Below, in pieces: positions 1-11,486 of a DNA stretch of 64,000 nucleotides (within the stretch, counting starts at the first letter, position 1; every line of letters begins with the position of its first letter). A program made the translations under genes and the position numbers. The notes beneath the pieces are model-generated. The model was given only the letters and a program-made list of their open reading frames with translations, searched no databases and was not told the origin of the DNA. This stretch comes from Amblyornis subalaris (taxonomy: Eukaryota > Chordata > Aves > Passeriformes > Ptilonorhynchidae). The stretch covers positions 8,288,980 through 8,352,979 of the forward strand of contig JACAXG010000012.1 in the NCBI GenBank assembly GCA_018881555.1. The letters run 5' to 3'.

Positions 1-719
1 CAGAATCAGATGAGTCAGGCTGTGGGACTGTCAGGTTTATCACCAGGTGCTGGAATGCTGCTTCCAGGTAAGAGATCCTATCTGGTGGGACCTGGTGTGT
101 GCCTACACACCTAACTAGATAGCAGAGTCCTGCACCATTAGTCACCACGGAGCCAGCCTTAACCCCTTGCTGTCCCTCCTAAAGTGCTCCTCCCAACAGG
201 AGAGGTCGCACAGCAGATGGCAACACGGCCACCCAAATGGGCCGGCATGCAGCATCCTGCTTGGCTAAGAGCTGTCATCTGCTTGGGCTGAAGAGTATGA
301 AAGGGCAGCTTTTCTGGGCCTGATCTCAGCGCGGGGCGGGGGACACACACTGTGCAAACTGCAGAACGCCAATAAAAGTTGATTGTTAACCCTCTTTTAG
401 CAGCGAAGTGTGACCTTGGCCTGCCAGGGGAACACGCTGTCAGCGAGGTCATGGGCACAGCCAGCACGGAACCCAGCTCAGGGCAGAGCCTGGCTGCACC
501 ATGCAGCCTGGGCACGCCGGCGCTGAGTGCACAGATGTGTGACATCCTCCGTGCCAAGGGCAGCTCTGCGTGGGGTTCGGGCACATGGAACATGCTATTC
601 CTGTGCCACACAAGTGTAGTTGTCTCACCAGTTCCCCACGATGCCCAGTGATAAGAGCCCTGCAGGGCCCTCCAGCACATGCCTCCCCACCCCCGCACAC
701 AGTTAAGTTTTTAAGGTAA
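1..719. other. Intergenic stretch, no gene recognised
   Basis: I see no convincing coding exon here. A plus-strand AATAAA lies at 371-376. In mammals the plus-strand gene CCNYL1 lies on this side of FZD5, so the stretch could be the tail of a CCNYL1 3' UTR converging on FZD5, but nothing in the sequence proves this. The open frames present are short, overlap on both strands and resemble no family I know. Confidence 0.4.
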
Positions 720-3497
720 TCAATATTCTAAGAGAAACAGAAAAAAACAACACACACTATTTTTTTGTCCTCATAAATAACTAATCTTGATACTTCTCTT
801 TGAATAAAATTTCTTCAGCTTTTCACAAAATATAGTACAGTTATTTAAGCAACATTGAACAACATTGGTAACGGAAGAGGCAAAAACCAACATGTAAATT
901 GGCTACAGCAGACAGGGCACACGGCAACGGCTCCTTCCCCCTCCTGCCACTTGTTGCTGAGAAGCCAGGCTCAAACACGAGTTGATTGTATTACCCTACC
1001 GTTAGATCAAAGCTGAAAATGCTCTTGCATTTTTCAATAGGCAACAGTTTGTAGCTAATCTTGGATTTCGTTACACAGTCAGTTGCACTTTGGAAAAAAA
1101 CAAAAACAGCAAAATACCACCTTTGACATGGTTTTGTTCATTGTATTGCATGATGTCTGTTTAGCTGTATCTATAAAAGGCACTATAGAGAAGAGTCCAG
1201 CAAGGTGTGGACTGGAGCAGGCTGGAATCATTTAATGCCCTGGATTACAACACGAGACTACTCACAACATCTCTGCGCCTGACCTGCCTCACTGNTGAGA
1301 ACACACCTGTCCCTAACCAGTATCAAAGGTCACTACAGTTTCTGTATGTACAAACTGGGCTATAATACAACTATTTACAGTTTGTAACACAGCATGGTGC
1401 AATTCTGTCCACAATACAGTACTCCAGCATGCTGGAGGGAGCAAGCCCTATCGCAAGAGTGCAGATGGGTGCAGCTGAACAGTCCCTGTTGAGCCCTCTG
1501 TCCCTGCACCTCTGTCTGCTCTATCCAGGACACCCCAGAGACACTCCATTTTCAGGAGATGTGCCACTTGAGTGTCCCCTCACTTCCCAGGCTTTGGTTT
1601 CAAAATGAGGTGGAGATCTTTTTGACCGAAGTGGTCCAAAGGTGTTGAGAACAACCTCAGATCCTTGCAGTCCTGCAGGAGCAAAGCTAGCAGTTGTTCT
1701 CCAGTGCTTGAGCAGCTGGGTCACAGTGCCATGCCTGAAGCAGGGCAAAAAGGACTCAAGTGATGGCTGGGTGGTTACATACGTGATCACTGCTTAGGGC
1801 AGGAAAAAAAAATAAATTAAAACCCAGGTGCTTTCCCAAGTGGCCTGAAGCCAGAGGCAGCCACCTCTTGCCAGCTGTGCCTCATCCTCTGCCACAGCAG
1901 GAGCCCCTTCTCCTGGCTGCATTTAGTGACGTTGACAACAGGGCCCCTCGCCATTATTCTACTTATTGAAACCCAGCTGTCACCACTGCTTAATGCCAGG
2001 CAATGGTTCTGTCCGTGCTCAGCTGCTGTCTGATCCAGGGAAGTGAAAGGCTTCGGAAGTTGGAGGAAAAGAAGTACGAACACTCTGCTAAGTTTTCCTA
2101 AATTAACTGCTCACTCTCAAATTGTCTCTGGCAGACGCACAGCTTTGAAAAAAGCAGCAACGAGTATTGAAGCCGACTGGAAAATCCAGCTGCTGCTGCA
2201 GAGAGACAGCCCGCTGCCCGTCTCAGACACCCCTGTGCAGACTCTGCTCACTGCAGGGGTTGGTTGTGCCAGGCTCAGCTGCTGTGCCACATGCCACAGC
2301 TGGTGGGCAGGGCACTGGGCCTGCCTCCTTCGTCCTCATGGCGGTAACCCTCACTGCACAAGGGAAATGCAAGGAACTCAGCCTGCTGTGGAGGCAAGAG
2401 GCGTGGAGGAGCACCGACTCCTTCCCAGGGCACACGGCAGCTCAAGAGAGCCCTGTTCTCGGTGTCAGAGCCAGCGGTGCCAGGGGTCCTTGCAAACCGC
2501 GTTCGGGAAGGGCAGCGCCATCACCCGCGCAGCCCCTCGGCTCTCCGGGGTGAGTGGCTCCATGGGTGTGGAGCTGGCTGCCCACGCAGAGCAGGGAGTC
2601 GGTGCCACTCAGATGAGCCCACTGGAACCAGCTCCTGCCTGGTCCTCAGCCTCCTGTCTGGAAGGGAGCCGGCTGTGCTTGCCCGGGGCAGAAGGGACTG
2701 CAGGGGGTCACCCGGTCCCCGCCTGCGCTGCAGACAGCTGGGACCCTGTCCCTGCCTTTCCTGAGGGCCAGGTGGCAGATCCTCTCCATGGCCCCTTCCT
2801 CCTGCACCGCCACCACCCGTGAAAGCCCCGGCCCGAGCAGCTGCTTTCCTCCTGCTCAGCGTGCTGCTGCCCGAGCAGGGGAGCAGCCTCATGCCAGGAG
2901 ACCCCAGCCCTTTCCTCCTCAATAGGTAGCTGTGCCTGGGGGCTCTGGGGGCACTGAGCCCACTGCCCTGCCCTGCCCAGGGGGCCCAGGAGGGCAACCC
3001 CCACTGCCAGCTCTCCCTAACCCACTCCCACCTTCTGGGCTCTAGTGCCTGGCTCAGTGGCAGTGCCAGCCCTCACCCGGGGTTGGGGGCCACCATCTGC
3101 CCTGCCTGCTGCAGCTCTGCCCTTCACCCCAGCATCAAAAGCCCTGCCCAGAGGCTTGCTGTGGGACACAAATCAGTGCTCGATGGCTACCTGCCACTCA
3201 GGCAACAGCACCCCAGGACGCCAGTGGGGATGTGGGACCCCAAATGGGGCACACACGGCAGTGCCAGGCTCCAGTGCTCCTCCCTGTCCCTCTGCCCCCA
3301 CATAGCTGGCAGCACCTCTCCCTGCCCTGCCTGCAGGTGCTCCATGTCCCGTGGGCACACACGCTCGGTCCCAGGCAGCACCATCACGGTGGGGCTGAGG
3401 ATGCCAGGGGTGGCCCAGCTGTCACACCCTCTTCTGTGGCCCAGGGTCTTTGCAACCCTCTCCTTCCTGTGGCTGGGGTCACCGAGGCTCCCTCTGG
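720..3497 (-). other. FZD5: Probable FZD5 3' UTR
   Basis: This stretch directly follows the FZD5 stop codon on the minus strand. FZD5 transcripts in other vertebrates carry a long 3' UTR. The part nearest the gene (about 1.8-3.5 kb) is GC-rich. The part from about 720 to 1450 is AT-rich with ATTTA-like elements, as expected of a distal UTR. No perfect minus-strand AATAAA was found; a minus-strand ATTAAA lies at about 1229-1234. The 3' limit is therefore uncertain and could be near 1.2 kb or near 0.7 kb. A plus-strand AATAAA at about 803 would fit a convergent neighbour equally well. Long open frames in the GC-rich part appear to be chance, since they overlap on both strands and match nothing I know. 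Confidence 0.4.
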
Positions 3498-5228
3498 TCA
3501 CACACGGGACAGCGGGACCTGCTTGTGGTAGGAGGCCATGCTGGGCAGCACCGTCCTGCCTGCCAGTGCCGGGCTGGCCTCACCATACACAGAGGCGCCC
3601 GCAGGTTTCCTGGCCCGGCAGCAGCGGGTGGTGAAGCGCCTCCAGGACTCGAGTGTCTTGCCAGACCAGATCCAAACGCCGGAGGTGATCCCCACCACAA
3701 GGCACATGAAATACTTTAGCATGAAGACAGCATAGTCGGGCTTGGGGCGGTGAGGGTCCCCCGGGCAGGAGCAGTTCTGTGTCTGCTCCCAGGCCTCCCG
3801 GTTGTGCTGCTCGTAGATGTAGCAGGCAATGACAATGGTGGCAGGCACAGTGTAAAGCACGGTGAAGATGCCGATGCGGATCATCAGCTTCTCCAGCTTG
3901 TCAGTTTTGGTGCCGCCCTGCTTGATCACGCTGCGGATGCGAAAGAGTGAGACGAAGCCAGCCAGCAGGAAGAGGCTGCCGGTGAAGAGATAAACCACTA
4001 GTGGTGCCAGCACAAAGCCCCGCAGATTCTCCAGGCTCTGGTTGCCCACATAGCAAACCCCAGCCACTGGGTCACCATCCACGGAGCTGAGTGCCAGTAC
4101 AGCAATGGATTTGGCACTGGGGATGAGCCAGGCAGCTAGGTGGAAGTACTGCGAGTAGCTAGCAATAGCCTCATTGCCCCACTTCATGCCAGCAGCCAGG
4201 AACCAGGTGAGGGACAGGATGACCCACCAGATGGAGCTGGCCATGCCAAAGAAGTAGAGGAGAAGGAAAACCACGGTGCAGAGGGCAGGGCCTGTGGTCT
4301 CATAATGGATGTGGTGGTGCTCTGGGTTGCAAGCCACATTGGCATGACCTGCCACCAGGCGCACAATGTAGCCCATGGAGACGAAGAGGTAGCAAGCAGA
4401 GAGGAAGATGATGGGGCGCTCAGGGTACTTGAAGCGCTCCATGTCAATGAGGAAGGTGGCCACGGTGGTGGAGGTGGAGAGGAAGCAGAGGATGGACCAG
4501 AGGCCGATCCAGAAGCTGGCGAAGGTCTTCTCATCCTGGGTAAAGTAGGGCTGGTAGCAGGGGATGGCGCAGTTGAGTACCTTCCCAGTCCTGATGCGGT
4601 TGTACAGCGGATGGGACTCCTTGGAGATGGGGATCAGGGGCGCTTTGCACTTGCAAGTCTGACCACAGTCCAGCCCTGAGGGGCGCTGCCCATCGAGCGG
4701 CGTCAGGTTTTTGGCCACGTCCTTGGCGGGGCGCGTGGGCTTCCCAAAGAAAGGCGGCAGGGTGGTGGCTTCCGTGTGGTTGTATCCCATGCAGAGCACC
4801 TCGGTGTCCCCCAGCACCGGCAGGCTGTCGCAGCTCATCCTCTCGGGCCAGGCAAAGCCGTACTGCTGCATGATGGGCGAGCAGCCGGCCTTGGCCCGCT
4901 CGCAGACGGAGCGGCAGGGGGGCAGCGGCTTGGTGTAGTCCGACAAGCAGATGGGGGTGTACATGCTGCAGAGGAAGAAGCGCAGGTCCGGGGAGCACTG
5001 GATCTCCACCAGAGGCCAGAACTGGTGCACCTCCAGCCCGGCCTCGTCCTGCGTGTCGTGGTTGAACTGGTTGGGCATGTAGGTGAGGTTGTAGCCGATG
5101 CCCTTGCACATCGGCACCGTGATCTCCTGGCACACCAGCGCCTTGGAGGCGGCGCGCCCCGCCGCCGGCAGCCCCAGCAGCAGCGGCAGCCCCAGCAGCA
5201 GCGGCACCGGCAGCCCCCGGCCGCCCAT
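3498..5228 (-). CDS. FZD5: Frizzled-5, Wnt receptor (complete, single coding exon)
   Basis: This is a seven-pass plasma-membrane receptor that binds Wnt ligands and signals through Dishevelled, mainly in the beta-catenin pathway. The 576-residue product is close to the mammalian length (about 585). A leucine-rich signal peptide covers about residues 1-27. The cysteine-rich Wnt-binding domain has all ten cysteines (33, 41, 78, 87, 94, 105, 109, 116, 133, 146) and an N-glycosylation site at Asn47. Seven membrane segments follow, at about 237-257, 271-291, 316-340, 360-380, 404-426, 450-470 and 500-521. The Dishevelled-binding KTxxxW motif is at 524-529, and the tail ends in a class I PDZ ligand, Ser-Arg-Val. 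The tail ending YHKQVPLSRV and the short CRD-TM1 linker fit FZD5; its closest paralogue FZD8 ends differently and has Gly-rich insertions. The ATG at 5226-5228 was chosen because the signal peptide starts there and the context is good (G at -3 and +4). The frame stays open upstream to 5636, but that part is GC-rich leader. Confidence 0.97.
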   Translation of the reverse strand: MGGRGLPVPLLLGLPLLLGLPAAGRAASKALVCQEITVPMCKGIGYNLTYMPNQFNHDTQDEAGLEVHQFWPLVEIQCSPDLRFFLCSMYTPICLSDYTKPLPPCRSVCERAKAGCSPIMQQYGFAWPERMSCDSLPVLGDTEVLCMGYNHTEATTLPPFFGKPTRPAKDVAKNLTPLDGQRPSGLDCGQTCKCKAPLIPISKESHPLYNRIRTGKVLNCAIPCYQPYFTQDEKTFASFWIGLWSILCFLSTSTTVATFLIDMERFKYPERPIIFLSACYLFVSMGYIVRLVAGHANVACNPEHHHIHYETTGPALCTVVFLLLYFFGMASSIWWVILSLTWFLAAGMKWGNEAIASYSQYFHLAAWLIPSAKSIAVLALSSVDGDPVAGVCYVGNQSLENLRGFVLAPLVVYLFTGSLFLLAGFVSLFRIRSVIKQGGTKTDKLEKLMIRIGIFTVLYTVPATIVIACYIYEQHNREAWEQTQNCSCPGDPHRPKPDYAVFMLKYFMCLVVGITSGVWIWSGKTLESWRRFTTRCCRARKPAGASVYGEASPALAGRTVLPSMASYHKQVPLSRV

Positions 5229-6350
5229 CGCCGCCGCGCGTCCTACCGCCGCCGCATGTCCCGGGCACCTGCTGCCGCCGCCGTGCCGGCCCCGCCGGGA
5301 GCGAGAGCGGAATCGGGACAGCCGCCGCCGCCGCCACCACCTGCGCTCTGGGGCGGGCGTGCGCCCCCGCTCCGCGCCGCGCCCGCGCCCCGCCCTGCGC
5401 CCCGCCCCGGGACCGCCCCCGCCGCTGACCCCGCCCCGCCGGGGCTCCCCGGGGCCGCCCCCACCCGGGACGCTGAGTCCCGCGGTGGCGAAACATGGCG
5501 AGGACGCGGCGCTGTCCCGGCCCCGCCACGCCCCGCCTGCTGGAGGCGTCCCGCCGGTCCCCGGGCGCCGGCGCTCGGAGTCCCGCGGCGGCCCGGGGGC
5601 GGGCGGCGAAGTGAGAAGATGGTGCTGCCAAACCACTGACTGCCCCGCATCTGTGCAGGCATCCTAACTCCTTCCCCTCTTGCCCGCCGGGCCCCTCCGC
5701 CCGCCCCAGGACCGGGGCGGCCCGGCTCGGCGCGAAGAGCCAGGCGGGCCGGGGACGGCGGCTGGAGGAGGAGGGCATGTGGTGCCCGCGGTGCTGCTGT
5801 CCCTTCGCCCCTTCCTCCTCGGGCCCTTCAGCCCCTCTTCGCGGGAAGGGACCGGGGCCTCGCCCCGCCCTAANGGGATTTGGACGAACGGGGGGAAACC
5901 CTGGGTAGGGCAAAGGAAGACGTGCAGAGCTGCTGCCCGGATTTGCCTTGCTCCGGCAATGGCACCAGAGCCCGGGTACAAGGGGCTCGGCAACATCTAC
6001 CGCCGCTGCCTCCCGGCGCTGCCCGCTCCCAGCTGCCCGACTCCCGGAGGCAGCGCTCCCGACTGCCGAAAAGCTGAGCCTCGGCGGGAAGGGAAACCGT
6101 CCCCGCCCGGGTGCAGGGAGCTGCGCTACCGCATTCCTGGCCCGGATTCCGTAGCCCTCCACTCTGCCTCGGAGGCGCGGGAGCCGCTTCCCCTGCTTCC
6201 CTCCCAGGCGGGTGGCAGGAGCTGGAGCGCAGCGCGAACGAACGAGACCGTGCCGGGGCAGAGGTCCCTGCCCAGCACNCTGGGGACCGCGGGCTCCTGC
6301 CAGGGCCACCGCCGTGGTCACGCTCAGCTGCCAGGAATTCCAGCCCTCCA
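5229..6350 (-). promoter_or_regulatory. FZD5: CpG island with FZD5 5' UTR and promoter
   Basis: The sequence is extremely GC- and CpG-rich. The island begins inside the coding exon and fades at about 6.35 kb. Several GC boxes (CCCCGCCC-type, Sp1-like) cluster at about 5385-5440, and no TATA box is evident, as is usual for a CpG-island promoter. A short run of CCG repeats lies at about 5322-5337. Transcription of FZD5 on the minus strand probably starts in this interval. The exact start, and whether a 5' UTR intron exists as in some mammalian annotations, cannot be read from the sequence. Long open frames on both strands here result from the scarcity of AT-rich stop codons. Confidence 0.7.
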
Positions 6351-8885
6351 AACCATGCATTCGCAAACACCGAAAATACCAGCCTGGTTTTCAGCCGCTT
6401 CCCTGAAAGCCCTGAAGCCCACAGCATGTTCAAGGCACACGGGAGCAGACAGCTTGCATTCAAGGCCTGGTGCTAGGGAACATCAGCACCCAAAATACCC
6501 CTAACTGCACCCAGAGCCCACAGAGCAAAGACTCAAACCATGATTTAGCTCCTGCCTTCCTCCCAGAGATAAAGTGTGGCTTGCCTATCTCTCTGTGGCC
6601 AGTGGCTGATGTACCTATGGGCAGAGCACTGACTGCTGCTACCATACACCAGAGTCATCAGGGATTTTAAGGTGAGAGACCTCATGACTAGCCCTGAAAT
6701 CCATGTCCACACAAGCCTAGGCATGCATATAACTTGGCACTGTCAACTTTGATGCTTAACAACATTTAAAAAAAGGAAAAAAAAAGTCTCACATCTCTAT
6801 ATCTCTTTGCTTTATGCTGAAAGTTTTACCTGTAACAGAGCTATACAGAAGAAAATTACAAGTCACATGTTCCTTTGGAAGACAGTGGTGTATCCTTGTA
6901 GCAGGAGTCATAACTTTTAATTCTCCCCGACAATGAGTTTCTGTGAACTAGCAGCCCAGCAGAAAGCAATCACAGACAGTTTCATTATGGCTGTCAGTTG
7001 ATTATCCAAATTATAGCCGAGAGCAGAGGGCAGCCTTTTTATTATCATCATTGCTGTACAATTAGAAAATGCTGATGAAGCTCCATAAGAGCAGAAATTC
7101 TCTTTTTTTGTTGGCATTCTTCATTTTTATAACCATTCTCTTGGGCAGTATCTTAGTTCGATTTGACACACAATGGGGAACAGGTGGGAAGGGAGAAGAT
7201 AAGGGGGAAATGGGGCAGCTTTTCATTTCAGTTAATCTATCAACTCTTGTAGCCTGGTTCAGGTTTTGCCACTCCTCCAGATGTATCTAATTCTTAGAGC
7301 CTGGCTGTAAATAATGCTGTATTTGCTACGCTGGGGACACATAAAATCCAATTAAGAGCCAGGTAGACATCTGTTGGCTTGCTCTGTGCTTCTGTTTCCT
7401 TTTTGTTTTTTATGAATATGTAGCAGAACAACCAGAACAGGATTAAATATGGTGTAAGTGCAAGTGCAGTCGATAGGTTTGTTACTCATCTCTTCAGTAC
7501 TGTATGAGAGTACAGCGCTTTATGTGCATCCAGCACTGTTAGTGACTGAAGATGTGTCTGCACAAAATTTAATGCACCAAACCCTACAGACAAAAGGAAA
7601 GTGTTTCCTTCCCCTAAGAAAATGCTTTTGTTGTTAAAAAACCCTTAAAATATTAAAAATCACCTTACCTTTTGTCCATGTGCAGAAGTACCCATGAAGC
7701 TTCATCAAGCTAGACAGGTCTGCTTGGGAGTTCAGCTAATCCCTGCTCCTGGCTCCAGCCCAGAGGATACAGGCAGGGGCTGACAATACATGTGTCCTCA
7801 CAGACATACCTTCCACCCACTGAGGCATTTTCAGCTGGGATGCAGTGGCTCCTGGTAGAAGCAGAAAGTAAAAAGGTGATAAATATTTCTGTATTTTGGT
7901 TCTTTCACTGCCCATTGTCAGTGCACACCGTTTACCTGGACAAACTGTTTTTGTGAAGGATACCATGACTTTTAAAAGACTTTAGAAAAGGACTAAGTGA
8001 GTTTCTTTTGTAAACACTGGCTCTTGCCCTTGTCCTTGTTAGAGGACTCAGCAGACTTTTGCAAAGAGCTTTTCAGCCCAGGCCTTGGGCAGGGACAAAG
8101 CCAGAGAACACTGATCTCGCTCTTGGCTTTGCCGGTACCAAAGCAGGGCAGGAACCTCCTGCCCCTCTTGTCATAGGATCAGCACACCACTCCTGGCNGT
8201 CAACCCTTCTTGCTTGAAGCAGCAAATCCTGGTTTTGTCTGCACTGCTGACAAGTCCCAGGAAGGGAGCAGTGGGGGCCCAGCGCAGGTGACTCTGGTCT
8301 CCCGGTGCCGGTGGGCAGCCTGCCAGTCACCCCAGCTGGAGGCTGTGCTGGCTCAGGCATTGCTTGAATTAGCAGTGACCCCTGATAACAAACTGCTCGA
8401 GCGAGGGGGTGCTGTGGACCACAAGGTGGTTTGCAGCAGCACAAGACTGTGCCTTACTGCCTGTCAAGAGTGCAGGGACAGACATCACATTTGGCATCAT
8501 GAAGCAGGCCCCAGCCAGCACCAGCACAGCAGACCCACTGTGTACTGTACAAAAGGATATGGATGTTTGCCCCACACAGAGGACATGGGTGCACATTGCA
8601 CCAAGGCAGGTGTGCTTCTGCTTCCACCCCTGACAAGCATCTGCCTTCCCACCTGAGAGCTGCAAGGTTGCAGCCTGCCTGTGCTGCAAACCAGCACCTG
8701 GAGCAGGGGTCTCCTAAATAAGACCAAGGTCCTTGCTGCACTGCAGGAAGGAGGGACCTGGAAGGCAGGGAGACAGAGGGGCTCTTGGCCCTTTGCAAGC
8801 AAGCAGGGCAGAGTGAGAACCACTGCCAGCATTTGCAGAGGGACCCTGGCACCCAAATCCTACCGAACCACAACAGCAGAAGGGG
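6351..8885. other. Intergenic stretch between FZD5 and an ERV
   Basis: No coding exon was found. The segment at about 6931-7075 is AT-rich and carries several transcription-factor-like motifs, listed separately. The segment from 8.1 to 8.9 kb is GC-richer, with overlapping short open frames on both strands that look like chance. No simple repeat of note was seen. Confidence 0.5.
6931..7075. promoter_or_regulatory. Candidate cis-regulatory element upstream of FZD5
   Basis: Within about 35 bases there are a GACAG motif (about 6975) and a CTGTCA motif (6991-6996), both resembling MEIS/TGIF sites, followed by GATTATCC (7000-7007), resembling an OTX/PITX-class site. Several ATTA/TTAT cores follow. 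The segment lies about 1.7 kb upstream of the FZD5 start codon, where a progenitor-cell enhancer would be plausible. The call rests only on motif content and the non-repetitive look of the sequence. Confidence 0.25.
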
Positions 8886-9463
8886 TGTTACCAAAACTGA
8901 GGGAAAAACCGAAACTCTGCAACATCATCCTTTAGAGTTCGAGAGTTAAGGCATTACTTTATTCTGGCCAGGGTGTGCAATAGAAATCATTTCATCCACA
9001 CATTGCCCGGGTTGTGCAGGGAAAATCATTCCATCACACTACTCTTTACCTGATGTTTCCCATATTTATACATACAAAACCCAAGAAATTTTAGTTCATT
9101 GGTCTTAAATTACACAATTCTTAGTATTCGGTCTCCTATTGGTTATTGATCCCTTCACCTTCAATGCTAATTTGGTTCTCATTCTTCAGTTCTCTTATCA
9201 GTCTTCGCCAGACCAGGTGTCTCTGACCACGCCAGGGCGGGTAATCCTTGAGGTCGATTTTTGTAGATGTTGGTAAATGTTTGTTAACAATCTCCTATGT
9301 ATCTTCTGGTTACTCCCAAACTATGTGGATGCTAAACTCACCAGGCCTCTCCTGGTGAAACAGAATCCTTTGAAGAGAAACTTCAATTCCCCTCTCTAGG
9401 GCAAAGGTGAACAAACCTGACTAAAGTTACAAAAAAATTTTAAAAGTTGTATTATTTCTAACA
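8886..9463 (-). repeat. 3' LTR of the ERV
   Basis: This 578-bp repeat has TG...CA ends and matches the copy at 12927-13504. On the minus strand two CCAAT-type motifs precede TATAAATA (9063-9070), and AATAAA follows (8958-8963). The distance from the polyadenylation signal to the LTR end leaves about 70 bp of downstream sequence. The polyadenylation signal in this copy would end the proviral transcript. Confidence 0.92.
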
Positions 9464-9481
9464 ATTCCCCCCTTTGGAAGT
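9464..9481 (-). other. Polypurine tract of the ERV
   Basis: On the minus strand the purine run AAAGGGGGGAA lies directly before the 3' LTR. This is the expected place and composition for the plus-strand primer of reverse transcription. Confidence 0.75.
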
Positions 9482-9706
9482 GATCTTAATTTACTTTAAG
9501 GTCACTTCCACCTAACTCATTGACTTAAACAACAGTAATTAAAATTTTTGAAGAAGAAGGAGAAGAACAGAAAAGGTGTAGACAAGCACACATAGAAATT
9601 TTAAGAGGAATGTTAATCCCCTTGGCCATCCTGGGCTTTCCCTCCCCCAGTGGGATTTTTGGTCACTTGTTTCTCAGGAGCTGGGTATGAGAGAATGGAG
9701 TACTGA

Positions 9707-9830
9707 CTGTGCTGTGCCCATGACTGGCACCACTGCAGAGCTGGGATGGAGGCTCTCTGGAGCACTGCCCCTGCTGTGCCTGTGTCTGGCACCACTGCAG
9801 GGCTGGGATGCTGGCTCTAGGGGCTGGGGT
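9707..9830. repeat. Two-copy tandem repeat, period about 62 bp
   Basis: The block containing TGGCACCACTGCAG occurs at 9725-9738 and again at 9787-9800. Flanking similarity (CTGTGC before, GCTGGGATG after) extends over most of the 62-bp period. It lies inside the ERV, near its 3' end in sense orientation. Confidence 0.6.
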
Positions 9831-11470
9831 GAGGAGCAGTTCACTGTCTCACCTGCAGGGCAAGGCCCAACCTGCCCCCTCCCCCCCCCCCATGCATCCC
9901 AAAATGTCTCAGAGACATCCATCTTTCCAGTTTTTGACAACTACCCCATGGCTCAAGATACTGACCAGATTTACGGTAATGTTACCTTTCCCCTTGTGGT
10001 CTAATCAGGGTACCTTTCTCCCCTTTAAGTGGGATTTCTAGCAAACAGAGTAGAAAGGAAAGAAGAAGAAAGCACACTGGAACTCACATAAAGGGCACTT
10101 ATTATTCCAACAACCAGAGCACAAATCTAGTTAATATCCCTCTATACAGTTCATTGTGCCGCCCCACTCTGCGAGTCTAAGGCGCAATGCAAATTAGGAT
10201 TCAGGGGGAGAGTTCATTGATTAGTCTTCTAGCTGCAGTGCTAGAGTCCAGCAGTTTGGTTGCAATTTTCTCTGCTTTCTTCAAGACAGCACTTGTAACA
10301 TTCTCAAATGTTAGGCAAACAAATATACATGTCCCAGGTTACTACTCATCCGTCTCACCGACTAGGTTTCAGGAGGATTCCAGAACTCATTGCGATCTCC
10401 TCAGCATATCATTTCCAGGGTCCTGATTTCAGACTAAATCCTTCTCAGTTTAACCAAACCCTTCAGTGGTTATCCAACTTAAAATCCCTCTTTTAGTCAC
10501 TTCTACAGCTGGAGAAAAACTTTCCAGCTGCCACTTCTTCTGCATAATTGCACATTTCTTACCATTACTACATGTGCTTCCCTTGGTAATTTTATGCTTT
10601 GTCCTGAGGAGATAAGAGGTACACAGATTAGTTTCTATGACTATGAGCTCCCAAAACTAAATTGAGGGAAGAACCTTTTCCACCCACTGTGGCAGCCAAA
10701 ATGAAAAATATATAAACTTATATAAACATACACAAATGTAAACATAGTAACAACAGTCAGAAATGTGACAATCATTAATAAGACTTACTCGGTCTTAGCA
10801 CTTTGAGTTAGAGTAGCCAGCCACCCTTTTGAAACCTTTTCATTCTTAAGATACAAATGGTTTTTGTCTGATTTACATATTTTGTTATATCCAATTTAGC
10901 AAATTTAGATTTAAGTCCATAAGCCAATTATTAATGTAGCATTTGTTTTATGTGTGTGTTCGAGTGGTCCTTAGTGGAAAGGACACAGTTTTTTTTCTTT
11001 CTACTTACCCTTCTGGCATCTGAAGCTATACTTGGAATTAGAATTATTATAAGGTCTCTGCTGGGATAGCTGACTAGTCCAGGAACAACACTGTTGTAAC
11101 ACTGTTCTGGAAATACAAAAAGATAAACCATTTAATGCATTTCATTTTAGAATTTCACATTTTGTTACAGTTTTTAACAAATTTACTGTTTACTGTATTG
11201 TCCAATGCAGATCCTCTGTGTTCCTCTTTGTCCAGAGCTGACTTTATTCACTTAACAGGAGCCTCTGGCTGCATGTCTCACAGCCGTGTAGGCAGTCAGC
11301 CGTTCTTTCTGCTTCTGCGGCTTCAGTGGTTCCTTGTCTCACGTCTGGATATACACCTTTTATCTGATGAGGATACACTTGAACAATCAGAGTTATTAAT
11401 GAGACTAAAACAAACTTGCACAACGATACCACAGGTTGGAGTGGGGAGAGGGATGAGTTCTCCCCCTCCT

Positions 11471-11486
11471 CCCCCCCTTTGGAAGT
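11471..11486 (-). other. Second polypurine-tract-like site inside the ERV
   Basis: Fifteen bases (CCCCCCTTTGGAAGT on the plus strand) are identical to the polypurine tract next to the 3' LTR at 9467-9481, but no LTR sequence follows here. It could be a central polypurine tract, or a relic of an internal rearrangement. Confidence 0.4.

Noticed and set aside
1..69. Possible plus-strand exon ending in CCAG|GTAAGAG
   Set aside because: The frame is open for about 22 codons and the donor is good. The peptide matches nothing I recognise, no acceptor is visible at the window edge, and so short a frame is expected by chance.
2043..2822. 259-residue plus-strand open frame
   Set aside because: It lies in the GC-rich probable FZD5 3' UTR, overlaps other open frames on both strands, and has low-complexity, Cys/Ser/Gly-rich composition with no recognisable domain.
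3498..5228. Assignment to FZD8 instead of FZD5
   Set aside because: FZD8 is the nearest paralogue, but its Gly-rich insertions and its different tail are absent here. The HKQV.LS.V ending and the neighbouring PLEKHM3 fit FZD5.
4776..5639. 287-residue plus-strand frame antisense to FZD5
   Set aside because: It mirrors the FZD5 coding strand in GC-rich DNA. Its Pro/Ala/His/Val-rich composition is the usual antisense shadow.
4531..6366. 611-residue minus-strand frame overlapping FZD5
   Set aside because: It is the shifted frame of FZD5 plus CpG-island leader. It is Arg/Ala/Gly/Pro-rich, contains unknown bases, and has no domain.
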